Assembly: GCF_947503375.1 (NCBI RefSeq)
Contig: NZ_CANNDQ010000001.1
Coordinates: 496,001 to 560,000, forward strand
DNA length: 64,000 nt
Origin: an uncultured Psychroserpens sp.
GTDB taxonomy: Bacteria > Bacteroidota > Bacteroidia > Flavobacteriales > Flavobacteriaceae
Direction: 5' to 3'
Shown here: positions 18,747 through 26,972 of the stretch, piece after piece
Layout of the letters: every line of letters begins with the position of its first letter
How positions within the stretch are numbered: the stretch's first letter is position 1
Notes under the pieces: generated by a model
Databases searched by the model: none
Told to the model about the DNA's origin: nothing
The model's input: the letters and a program-made list of their open reading frames with translations, nothing else
Program-made: the position numbers and the translations under genes

Positions 18747-19292
18747 ATGTCTAAAATAAAAGAGCTAACACTATTTTTTCTAGCATTATTAATTGTAAGC
18801 TGTCAAGAAGTTACTAGTAAAGATGAATCAACAGAACTAAAACAGGCAAAGGTAGAAATTGTCGAACCAAGTTTAAGAATCGAATTCAATTTTAAAACAA
18901 ATAAGTCTGATGTTTTTAAGATCATCATGAAGAACATTGAAGTTGATGAATTACAAAAGAAAGATATTCATATCTTCGAAGAAATTACACCATCCTCTCA
19001 TGATGACTCGATAGTTGCTGAGTTTGGATCTGGTAATATTTCTGAAAATATTTTGATAAGTTTAGGAGGACAACAGCCAAAGATTGTTGAAATAATAAAT
19101 ATTTCAGTTACTTATGGAGATAAGTATTATGACATCAATACTGCAGAGGATTTGAATAAGTATTTCATATTCAATAAATTTATCGAAAAAGGCTTAGAAG
19201 AAAAAACGTTTAGAACAAAAGTAGTAGACGGAGTATCAAACCCCTTAATTTTTTTTAAAAAAACCTTCATTAGTACACTTAAAAGAAAATGA
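18747..19292 (+). CDS. predicted lipoprotein of the acylation module
   Basis: This 181-residue protein has a lipoprotein signal: a hydrophobic stretch then LLIVSC with the lipidated C19. No known domain was recognised. The remainder is an alpha/beta mix of about 160 residues, and its content (RIEFNFKTNKSDVFKI, GSGNISENILISLGG) resembles short beta-sandwich carbohydrate-associated domains only loosely. It lies 7 bases after the SGNH-like gene and 26 bases before the flippase, so it is probably cotranscribed and may assist modification or export at the membrane. Function unknown. Confidence 0.6.
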   Translation: MSKIKELTLFFLALLIVSCQEVTSKDESTELKQAKVEIVEPSLRIEFNFKTNKSDVFKIIMKNIEVDELQKKDIHIFEEITPSSHDDSIVAEFGSGNISENILISLGGQQPKIVEIINISVTYGDKYYDINTAEDLNKYFIFNKFIEKGLEEKTFRTKVVDGVSNPLIFFKKTFISTLKRK

Positions 19293-19318
19293 GACTAACG
19301 TTCTGACAGGTATTTTTT

Positions 19319-20629
19319 ATGAACCTCATCGAAAAACTTAAATACTATTTTAATAACAGTCTTGTAAATAAAAGTCTTAAAGTTCTTTTTTTAAGAATAA
19401 TCGGTGTTGTTCTTTTTTTTTCATTAACCTTAATCCTTACTAATTATTTTGATCCAAATCTGGTTGGTCAATATGATTTTACGCGATCATTGCTAATCTT
19501 TTTAGGTGGTATCTGTGTTTTTGGAATGCATCAATCTGTCATATATTATTCAGGGCTTCTTACATCCCGTAATGCCTTAGACAGTCTAAAGAGTATTTAT
19601 AAAAAAATGACAGTCATTGTCTTTTTTATTTCTGCTGTAGTATTTATTTTATTTTATTTTATAGATGACACCTACATTAATATCTTCTTTGAAAAAGAAG
19701 TCGCAAGTATAGTTGTAAAAACAGTTGCCACCCTGTTTTTTTACAGCATTACTATGCTTAATATTGATGTTTTTAGAGGAATAAATAAAATTTTTATTTC
19801 TGAGTTTTACAGAAATATATTTAGGTATTTGCCTTTCTTGATAGGTATAATTATTATTTATAACATTCAAGAACAAGGATTTCTAATAGATTTATTTTTA
19901 CTGAATTTTTTGATCTTAAGTATAATTTCAACAGGTTATTTATTTGTTTATTTTTCTAACGGCAAAGGCAGTAGTTTAAAAATTGAGATCACATACAAAG
20001 ACATTATTAAAAGATCTGGCCCAATGGCCATAAGTTCAATCGCTTATGTTTTAATGCAAAGCGTAGATATTATTTTGCTTAGTAAATTCACAAATTTTGA
20101 AAGTGTAGCATTTTATGCTGTTGCTATTAAATTAACAACAATGATCTCTCTTGTGTTGGCCTCAGTCAATACAGTTCAAGCACCAAAAATAGCAGAACTC
20201 TATAGTCTCAAAAATTTCAAAGAATTAAACAAGATAATTAAGAGCGCTACACGTTTAATTTTTTTATTAACATTTCCAATTATAATAGGTCTAGCTGTGC
20301 TTTCTAATGTTGTTTTAAAGTGGTATGGGGAAGCTTATTTGGTTGCTCAAACTGCGTTATTTATATTGCTTGCAGGACAGTCAATCAATGCATTATGTGG
20401 TTCAGTAGGTGTGTATATGAATATGACAGGAAAACAAAACGTTCTCCAAAAAATATTACTGTTCTCCTTTTTCTTGAATTTAATTCTTAATTGGTATTTA
20501 ATTCCGCTTTATGGAATAAATGGTGCTGCTTTTTCTACATCTTTTAGCATGATATTTTGGAATATAACAACCGTAGTTTATATTTACAAAAAAGATAAAA
20601 TAAAAACTTTTTTACACGCTAATGAATAA
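19319..20629 (+). CDS. Wzx-type polysaccharide flippase
   Basis: This 436-residue protein is hydrophobic throughout, with about 12-14 membrane helices in the MOP/MATE-like polysaccharide flippase pattern. RSGPMAISSIAYVLMQSVDIILLSKF starts the second half (key residues SG-P-A and S-D). GINGAAFSTSFSMIFWNI is near the C-terminus. It should flip undecaprenyl-linked repeat units. It overlaps the sulfotransferase start by 8 bases. A run of nine T at 19413-19421 lies in its early coding sequence. A second flippase occurs at 52946, outside this locus. Confidence 0.85.
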   Translation: MNLIEKLKYYFNNSLVNKSLKVLFLRIIGVVLFFSLTLILTNYFDPNLVGQYDFTRSLLIFLGGICVFGMHQSVIYYSGLLTSRNALDSLKSIYKKMTVIVFFISAVVFILFYFIDDTYINIFFEKEVASIVVKTVATLFFYSITMLNIDVFRGINKIFISEFYRNIFRYLPFLIGIIIIYNIQEQGFLIDLFLLNFLILSIISTGYLFVYFSNGKGSSLKIEITYKDIIKRSGPMAISSIAYVLMQSVDIILLSKFTNFESVAFYAVAIKLTTMISLVLASVNTVQAPKIAELYSLKNFKELNKIIKSATRLIFLLTFPIIIGLAVLSNVVLKWYGEAYLVAQTALFILLAGQSINALCGSVGVYMNMTGKQNVLQKILLFSFFLNLILNWYLIPLYGINGAAFSTSFSMIFWNITTVVYIYKKDKIKTFLHANE

Positions 20630-21521
20630 TGCTAAGGTTGATTTTTTTGTAGTAGGAGCAGCACGATCAGGCACCACCTCAATATATAAATACCTTTCTA
20701 TGCATCCAGGTGTTTTTGTGCCGAAAGTCAAAGAATGTAATTTTTTTTCCAATGTAGAATCTTTAGATCAAGAGGTATATGAAATTCCCAAACCAGGGAA
20801 GCAATATCATATGAAGATAATTAATTCAAATAGTGTTTATGAGTCTCTTTTTTCTGAAGCAGGAGATCTACTTAAAGGAGAGGTAAGCCCATCATATTTA
20901 TGGGATAAAGACGCAGCAAAAAGAATTTATGACTACAATCCTGATGCTAAAATAATTATTTCGCTTCGTAATCCAATACATAGAGCATATAGTCATTACT
21001 TGATGCATTTGAGTACTGGTTATGAAAAAGAAACCACTTTTGAAGATGCCATTAAAGCAGATAAACTCAAAATTTGGGGCGGAGGCAATTTGTATTTAGA
21101 AATGGGGCTTTACCATGATCAAGTTAAACCCTACTATGACCTCTTCGATAAGGATAATATTAAGATTATTATTTATGAAGACTGGACTAAGAGTATTGAA
21201 AACACCATGAATGATTTGTATGATTTTTTAAGTATAGATTCTTTTAATGATTATGATCTGTCAGAAAAGCACAATGAAACAGTCCATTTAAAAAACAGTA
21301 GCGTTATTAATTTTTTAAGACAAAAAAAAATAAAAAGAACTTTAAACAAATTATTGTCTGATAGATTGAAAGACAAGTTGAAACGTAACTTTTTTAGTGA
21401 AAATTTTGAAAAACAAGAAATTAAGCCAGAGACCTATTTAAACTTGAAACACTACTATAAAGAAGATATATGTAACCTAGAAAGTATGATTCAAAAAGAA
21501 TTACTTCAAAAATGGAGTTAA
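20622..21521 (+). CDS. PAPS-dependent sulfotransferase (first)
   Basis: This 299-residue sulfotransferase-domain protein has a 5'-phosphosulfate loop VGAARSGTTS (G12-T19), a pattern shared with heparan and chondroitin sulfotransferases. The 3'-phosphate motif RNPIHRAYSHY carries R116 and S124. KECNFFS after the PSB loop and LKGEVSPSYLW are also family-like. It has no signal peptide, so it is likely cytoplasmic and acts on lipid-linked or nucleotide-linked sugars before flipping. It overlaps the flippase gene by 8 bases. A run of nine A at 21322-21330 sits near the end of the catalytic domain. Acceptor sugar unknown. Confidence 0.9.
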   Translation: MNNAKVDFFVVGAARSGTTSIYKYLSMHPGVFVPKVKECNFFSNVESLDQEVYEIPKPGKQYHMKIINSNSVYESLFSEAGDLLKGEVSPSYLWDKDAAKRIYDYNPDAKIIISLRNPIHRAYSHYLMHLSTGYEKETTFEDAIKADKLKIWGGGNLYLEMGLYHDQVKPYYDLFDKDNIKIIIYEDWTKSIENTMNDLYDFLSIDSFNDYDLSEKHNETVHLKNSSVINFLRQKKIKRTLNKLLSDRLKDKLKRNFFSENFEKQEIKPETYLNLKHYYKEDICNLESMIQKELLQKWS

Positions 21522-21524
21522 ATA

Positions 21525-22217
21525 ATGATTAGTAAAAAACACCAAACCATTTTTGTTCATATTCCTAAGGTTGCCGGGCAAAGTATTGAATCTATGTTTT
21601 TGAATGATTTAAACTTGAACTGGAAGCAAAGGGACGAATTATTGCTAAGAAAGAAAAGAATCAATGAGAAAGGCCCTCAAAGACTCGCACATCTAAAAGC
21701 ATACGAATACTTAGATTTAAATTATATTGACAAGCAGAGTTTTGATTCATTTTTTAAGTTTTCATTTGTAAGAAACCCTTATTCAAGAGCCTATTCTTAC
21801 TATAAGTACTTAGGTTATTCTAAAATCATCAGTTTCGATTACTTTCTTTCCGAAGTGCTGAAGAAAAAAGTAGAACAAGGTCATTTCTTCTTTATTCCGC
21901 AAACAGATTATTTATACTATAAAAACCAACTTTTAGTTGACTTTGTTGGAAAATTTGAAACCATCGAAGAAGATATAAAGGTAGTTGTTGAAAAAGCCAA
22001 TTTAACTGAAAAAGTATTGCCTCATGTTAATAAGTCAAAAAATGAAACAAAACGAGGTGTCAACAAAGTTTTAAAAAACCCAGCTTTTTTGCTAAGATTA
22101 AAAACGAATAATCCTATATTTAAAGATTATAAAAAAGCTTATGACAAAGCTTCAATAGAACTTATAAAGCTAATATATAAAGAAGATATAGATAAATTTC
22201 AATATGAATTTGAGTAA
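21525..22217 (+). CDS. sulfotransferase family 2-like protein (second)
   Basis: This 230-residue protein has the Sulfotransfer_2 type N-terminus FVHIPKVAGQSIES, with the phosphosulfate-binding H12-I-P-K15 and G18-Q-S20. The 3'-phosphate motif is SFVRNPYSRAYSYY, carrying R83 and S91. The HIPK(T/V)AG form resembles chondroitin/dermatan and uronyl 2-sulfotransferases more than the first enzyme, so the two probably sulfate different positions or sugars. It lies 3 bases downstream of the first sulfotransferase and overlaps the following glycosyltransferase by 14 bases. Acceptor unknown. Confidence 0.88.
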   Translation: MISKKHQTIFVHIPKVAGQSIESMFLNDLNLNWKQRDELLLRKKRINEKGPQRLAHLKAYEYLDLNYIDKQSFDSFFKFSFVRNPYSRAYSYYKYLGYSKIISFDYFLSEVLKKKVEQGHFFFIPQTDYLYYKNQLLVDFVGKFETIEEDIKVVVEKANLTEKVLPHVNKSKNETKRGVNKVLKNPAFLLRLKTNNPIFKDYKKAYDKASIELIKLIYKEDIDKFQYEFE

Positions 22218-23391
22218 TAAGAAGCAGATTGTATTTATTAGTATATCTTCAGATTTATATGGGTCTTCTAAACTACTTCTTACACTAGTTCTTCAATTAA
22301 AAAAACTTTCAAAAGAGTTTCACCCGATCGTATGTTTACCTTATGAAGAAGGCTTGTTGAAAGACAGATTAATTAGAGAAAATATAGAAATAGTAGAAAT
22401 GCCCGTTTTGAAATTGAAGCGTGAAATGCTGAAATCATTGAAATTTCAACAATTTTTCAAAGATTACAAGATGGCAAAGAAGATACTTCACGCGAAGTTG
22501 AATGGTAGAAAGATTCATTGTGTGCATTCAAACACTTTAGCTACACTGTTTGGATCTATTTATTGTTTCAGAAGAAATACAGTTCATCTTTTTCACATAC
22601 ATGAAATTATGGACACACCTTGGTATATAAAGTACTTTTTTTCTTTATTACAGTTAATTTTTGCAAATAAAATTGTCTATAACTCTAACGCTACTGAGAG
22701 ATTCTATACCAATACCATAGGTCTTTTGAAAAAAAAGTCTACAATGATTTTCAATGGTGTTGAAAGACTTCGACCTTTTCTTAATAATGCTCAAGTGCTT
22801 CAATTAAAATCAGAGCTGTTTAAATCTAATGCTGATGATATTTTAATTGGTCTGATTGGAAGGTTCAATAGATTAAAAGGGCATAAACTACTTTTAGAAG
22901 CATTCAAAACCATACACTTAAATCATCCTAATGTAAAACTGTGTTTGGTAGGCTCTCCACCTGATGGGCAAGAGCATTTTTTACATGATATAAAAGATAA
23001 AATAGAAAAAGAAGGAATGACATCAAATGTTGTTATTTTACCCTTTCAAGAAGATATTTACAGTATTATTGATTCATTAGACATAATTGTCGTTCCATCT
23101 ACCGAACCAGAATCTTTTGGAATTATTGCTGTTGAGGCGATGTTATCCAAAAGAATTGTTATAGCTTCAAATCTAGGAGGTTTAGCTGACGTCATTGATC
23201 ATAATGTAACAGGTTTGCTTTTTGAACCTAACAATAAAGAAGAACTTACGAAAGCTATTTCTAAAGTCATAGAAGATGCTGACCTCAAAAAAGATTTAGA
23301 ACGTAAAGCATACCTTAAAGCAAAAGAAAAATTTTCAAGTGAATCCATGACAAGAAAATTTATAAGTGTATATAATGCTATAGAACAATGA
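22204..23391 (+). CDS. glycosyltransferase family 4
   Basis: This 395-residue GT-B enzyme has an N-terminal acceptor domain with ISSDLYGSSKLLLTL and a C-terminal GT4 donor domain (about 215-380). The donor domain has LIGLIGRFNRLKGHKLLLEAF and VPSTEPESFGIIAVEAMLS, the EX7E-like nucleotide-sugar motif, followed by GLADVI and VTGLLFEP. It should transfer one sugar of the repeat unit in the cytoplasm. It overlaps both neighbours (14 and 4 bases). Donor and linkage cannot be told from sequence. Confidence 0.9.
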   Translation: MNLSNKKQIVFISISSDLYGSSKLLLTLVLQLKKLSKEFHPIVCLPYEEGLLKDRLIRENIEIVEMPVLKLKREMLKSLKFQQFFKDYKMAKKILHAKLNGRKIHCVHSNTLATLFGSIYCFRRNTVHLFHIHEIMDTPWYIKYFFSLLQLIFANKIVYNSNATERFYTNTIGLLKKKSTMIFNGVERLRPFLNNAQVLQLKSELFKSNADDILIGLIGRFNRLKGHKLLLEAFKTIHLNHPNVKLCLVGSPPDGQEHFLHDIKDKIEKEGMTSNVVILPFQEDIYSIIDSLDIIVVPSTEPESFGIIAVEAMLSKRIVIASNLGGLADVIDHNVTGLLFEPNNKEELTKAISKVIEDADLKKDLERKAYLKAKEKFSSESMTRKFISVYNAIEQ

Positions 23392-24647
23392 AAGTAAATA
23401 TATATAAAATACTATTTATTGTACTTTTGCTAACGCTCATATCTACTAAAGTTGAGCTGTCATTTGCTTTTGCGATTGTATCACTTATTATTTCAGCAAA
23501 AGATAAAGTTATTAGACCTGTTGGAGTTGTTCTATTTTTATTTTTAATTATCTTCTCTATTGGTTTTTTTGGTTTTTTAAGATCTGATTATTCAGTTGGA
23601 GTTTATATAAAAGATTTAGTTTACTTTTCTAGACCTATACTTGTAATACTGGCATCCTATTTTCTTATCAAAAAAATAAGTGATAAAAGCTTTTTATTTA
23701 CAGTAGTAATCTTACTTGGTTTTGCCTATTCGATAACACATATTTCAATGATCTTGATGAACCTGAATAAAATATCAAATGTTACTGAAGTAAGAACACA
23801 AGGAGGCAGGTATAATCATCTAGAGTTAATTGCGTATATTTTTATATTAACATCAAATACAGGGAAAGTTAAATTATATTTAACAAAGTTCACCTATAAC
23901 GTTTTTGTAGTTCTATTGAGTATTTCATTTATACTTTATTTCTCAAGGGTAATGTTTGTTGTTTTGGTCTTATTTATTTTAGCTTACAAAGGATATTTTA
24001 GATTAACTAAAAAAGGGCTAAGACTTATTTTTTTCGGAACAATTTTGCTCACAAGCTTTATGATGATTGTAAATAAATTTGATGTTGACAGTAATTCTGA
24101 TGGGATTGAGGGTTTCATATTCAAAATACAAAACACTTATAGTGAGATGTTCGAATCTTTAGATATAGAAAAGATAAAACGAGATAAAAGAGATCTATGG
24201 AAACACTGGAGAGGATATGAAGCACAGAGTGCTATTGAAACATTGAACGATAAAGGGTACTTTTCTTGGGCTTTTGGTAGAGGTTTTGGATCAACAGTCG
24301 ATCTAGGAGTAGAAGTTCGATTAGCCAATGAAGACGTTAGGTATATTCCTATTTTGCATAATGGTTTTATTTATGTCTTATTTAAGACAGGTATTGTTGG
24401 ACTTTTGGTATATATGATGTACATTATATATTTGTACTCGCTTTATAGACTTAATTCTAATTCAAGCATTGAATTTAATATCAACAGATTAATTGTGGGA
24501 TGTGCATTTTATATTGCACTTTCAAGTTTGGTTGTCACGGGAGTTTTCAAACCCTATGATTTATCAGGAATTGTATTAGGAGCTTTATTTGCATTAAAAA
24601 ATCATTATAATGAAAATCGGCATATTAGGAACGAGAGGAGTGCCTAA
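23388..24647 (+). CDS. O-antigen polymerase/ligase-like membrane protein (first)
   Basis: This 419-residue protein has about 10-11 membrane helices and one large extracytoplasmic loop (about 230-325), the shape of Wzy polymerases and WaaL ligases. The loop holds GRGFGSTVDLG and ends in ILHNGFIYVLFKTGIVGLLVYM. The HNGF/Y-KTGI pattern is typical of the Wzy_C-type region. It overlaps the preceding gene by 4 bases and the DUF1972 glycosyltransferase by 38. With a second such protein at 25685, one may polymerise repeat units and the other ligate the chain. Which is which cannot be decided here. Confidence 0.75.
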   Translation: MKVNIYKILFIVLLLTLISTKVELSFAFAIVSLIISAKDKVIRPVGVVLFLFLIIFSIGFFGFLRSDYSVGVYIKDLVYFSRPILVILASYFLIKKISDKSFLFTVVILLGFAYSITHISMILMNLNKISNVTEVRTQGGRYNHLELIAYIFILTSNTGKVKLYLTKFTYNVFVVLLSISFILYFSRVMFVVLVLFILAYKGYFRLTKKGLRLIFFGTILLTSFMMIVNKFDVDSNSDGIEGFIFKIQNTYSEMFESLDIEKIKRDKRDLWKHWRGYEAQSAIETLNDKGYFSWAFGRGFGSTVDLGVEVRLANEDVRYIPILHNGFIYVLFKTGIVGLLVYMMYIIYLYSLYRLNSNSSIEFNINRLIVGCAFYIALSSLVVTGVFKPYDLSGIVLGALFALKNHYNENRHIRNERSA

Positions 24648-25719
24648 CCATCATGGAGGTTTTGAGCAGTTTGCAGAATTCTTTTCGGAGTATCTCTATA
24701 AAAATGAACATGAAGTTTATGTTTATAACTCAAATAAACATCCTTATCAAAAAAAAACGTATAATGGTGTTAATATCATTCATTGCTATGACCCAGAAGA
24801 CAAGATTGGAACTCCAGGGCAATTTATTTATGATTTAAACTGCATTATTGATTCTAGAAAAAGAGATTTTGATATTTTACTACAACTAGGCTACACTAGC
24901 AGTACAATTTGGCATAGGCTATTGCCCTCTAAAACCATATTAATAACAAATATGGATGGTCTTGAATGGAAACGTTCAAAGTATTCAAAACCAGTGCAAG
25001 GTTTTCTAAAATATGCAGAGAAACTAGCGGTTAAGTCAAGTGATTATCTAATCGCTGATTCAATTGGGATTCAGAGCTATCTTAGTAAAAGATATAATAT
25101 TCATTCTAAATATATTGCTTACGGCGCAGAGCAATTCGATAATCCCGATATTAATGCGTTAACCGAATATAATGTAACTGCATACAACTACAATATGTTG
25201 ATCGCACGGCTTGAACCAGAAAATAATATTGAAATAATTTTAGATGGAGTAGCGATGTCAAATGAAGATAGTACGTTTATAGTAGTTGGCAAACATGATG
25301 TGAATACATTTGGGATGTACTTAAAAAACAAATTTAAGAACTATGAAAACATCAGATTTGTCGGTGGGATATACAACTTAGAGAAACTAAATAACCTAAG
25401 GTACTATTCAAATCTTTATTTTCATGGTCACTCGGTTGGAGGAACTAACCCTTCACTCCTTGAAGCGATGTCATCTAGAGCTTTGATAGTTGCTAATGAT
25501 AACGACTTTAACAAATCCATACTAGGAAGTCATGCGTTTTACTTCAATACATCTAAAGATGTAAAATTTCATATTGAGAAGACCTTAAAAATAAATGAAT
25601 CTGATAAAGTTGAGAATTGCTTCAACCTAATAAATTTAAAATTCAGTTGGGATATTATTAATAAAAAGTATTTAGATTTTTTCTATGAATGTAAAGAAAA
25701 AGATAGTATCAGTAATTAA
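24610..25719 (+). CDS. DUF1972/GT4 glycosyltransferase
   Basis: This 369-residue GT-B protein opens with KIGILGTRGVPNHHGGFEQF, the signature of the DUF1972 domain found at the N-terminus of rhamnosyltransferase-like enzymes. DGLEWKRSKYS and ADSIGIQSYL follow. The donor half contains ARLEPENNIEIILDG and GHSVGGTNPSLLEAMS, a GT4-type donor motif. A role in adding rhamnose is plausible because dTDP-rhamnose is made in the same operon, but that is inference. Its 5' end overlaps the polymerase-like gene by 38 bases and its 3' end overlaps the next by 35. Confidence 0.88.
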   Translation: MKIGILGTRGVPNHHGGFEQFAEFFSEYLYKNEHEVYVYNSNKHPYQKKTYNGVNIIHCYDPEDKIGTPGQFIYDLNCIIDSRKRDFDILLQLGYTSSTIWHRLLPSKTILITNMDGLEWKRSKYSKPVQGFLKYAEKLAVKSSDYLIADSIGIQSYLSKRYNIHSKYIAYGAEQFDNPDINALTEYNVTAYNYNMLIARLEPENNIEIILDGVAMSNEDSTFIVVGKHDVNTFGMYLKNKFKNYENIRFVGGIYNLEKLNNLRYYSNLYFHGHSVGGTNPSLLEAMSSRALIVANDNDFNKSILGSHAFYFNTSKDVKFHIEKTLKINESDKVENCFNLINLKFSWDIINKKYLDFFYECKEKDSISN

Positions 25720-26935
25720 GCATGAAGACATTTTATCGTATTCAATTTCATCGATACTTTCAACGTTGCTTGTTAGTTATGCAGCGAGTAGTATTGCGCT
25801 TGGAATATTCACATTCTTAGTGATAAACCACATACGAACTAGTAAGATCAAATTAAGCCTCGATATTGCTCTTATATTACCTATTATACTTTACCTATTT
25901 TGTTGTGCTTCATATTTTTGGTCTGTAAACCAGCAACTGTCAATAAAAGGCATTGGTAGACTAGTTCCACTAATGATTATACCATTTGCTTTTTCTTTAA
26001 TTCCAAAATTTACAATTAAGTCTTTTAAGTTAATTTTAAACGGGTTTACAATATCCAATATTTTGTTAGGGTTATTTTTTTTAATTGCTGCTATAATCAA
26101 TTACTTGAAAACAGGAGATTTGATGGTATTTGTTTATCACCAATTAGTTGACGTCTTAGATTTAAATGCGATTTATGTTTCTGTATTTTACAGTATTAGT
26201 TTTTTCTTTCTTTTATTTAAGAAACAGAAGAGGAATATAGAGATTTTCGGGTTGGGCTTTCTTGGGGCTATGATTCTAATGTTATCATCAAAAATGATTA
26301 TTGCGTCTTTTGTTTTAGGCAACATAATCTATTTGATATTTTATAAAGGAATATCATCTATAAAAAGCCCTAAAGTATTACTCGTTCTATTGATTAGCAC
26401 TATTGTTTTTGCAACTACCTCGGGTCGAGTTGTAGAGCGATTTTTAATCGAAAAGACAACCAATTTTGAAGAGGTGTTGCATAGAGAAAAATTTAATCGA
26501 GTATACCCTTGGACAGGCTCTTCAATTAGAATATTACAATTAAGAAACTTGAAAGATCAAATAGAAGAAAATCATATTTTTTGGAAAGGGTTTGGCCTAT
26601 TCGCTTCTAGAGAGAATTTAAGAGAAAGACATATAGCCTTTAATACATACTATGGCTATCATGGTTATAATTATCATAATATGTATGCTCAAATTTTAGC
26701 TGAAGTAGGAATATTTGGTTTAATTACTCTAGTGTTAATTTCGGTTATTGGTATTATCAGGGCAATAAAAAGCAAGAATTTTTTATTTTTTATTTTTTAT
26801 TTTTTAATGATGTTGGCCTTTATTACAGAATCATTCTTATGGGTTCATAGAGGGATATTTTTATTCACGATTTTGCATTGTCTGTTTAATAGAACAGATT
26901 TTCCTATTTTAAATAATTCAAATAAATTAAACTAG
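25685..26935 (+). CDS. O-antigen ligase/polymerase family protein (second)
   Basis: This 416-residue polytopic membrane protein has a cytosolic N-terminus, about 10 membrane helices and a large loop at about 245-325. The loop contains RVYPWTGSSIRILQL and ends in HNMYAQILAEVGIFGLITL. The H-N-x-Y/F...E-x-G-I-F/V-G signature is that of the Wzy_C (O-antigen ligase) family. SYFWSVNQQLSIKGIGR at about 77-93 resembles the ligase motif in which the helix after S-x-W-S precedes the polyprenyl pocket. It overlaps the preceding gene by 35 bases. A 37-base gap with a candidate -7 box follows before ugd. Confidence 0.82.
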   Translation: MNVKKKIVSVIKHEDILSYSISSILSTLLVSYAASSIALGIFTFLVINHIRTSKIKLSLDIALILPIILYLFCCASYFWSVNQQLSIKGIGRLVPLMIIPFAFSLIPKFTIKSFKLILNGFTISNILLGLFFLIAAIINYLKTGDLMVFVYHQLVDVLDLNAIYVSVFYSISFFFLLFKKQKRNIEIFGLGFLGAMILMLSSKMIIASFVLGNIIYLIFYKGISSIKSPKVLLVLLISTIVFATTSGRVVERFLIEKTTNFEEVLHREKFNRVYPWTGSSIRILQLRNLKDQIEENHIFWKGFGLFASRENLRERHIAFNTYYGYHGYNYHNMYAQILAEVGIFGLITLVLISVIGIIRAIKSKNFLFFIFYFLMMLAFITESFLWVHRGIFLFTILHCLFNRTDFPILNNSNKLN

Positions 26936-26945
26936 AATTATTTCA

Positions 26946-26953
26946 TACTTTTG
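26946..26953 (+). promoter_or_regulatory. candidate -7 box before ugd
   Basis: TACTTTTG fits TAnnTTTG and ends 19 bases before the ugd ATG, in one of the few non-coding gaps of the long operon. It may give ugd, the UXS gene and the wcaJ-like gene independent expression. No clear -33 TTG. Confidence 0.4.
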
Positions 26954-26972
26954 GCAAATAATTTAATAAAAG

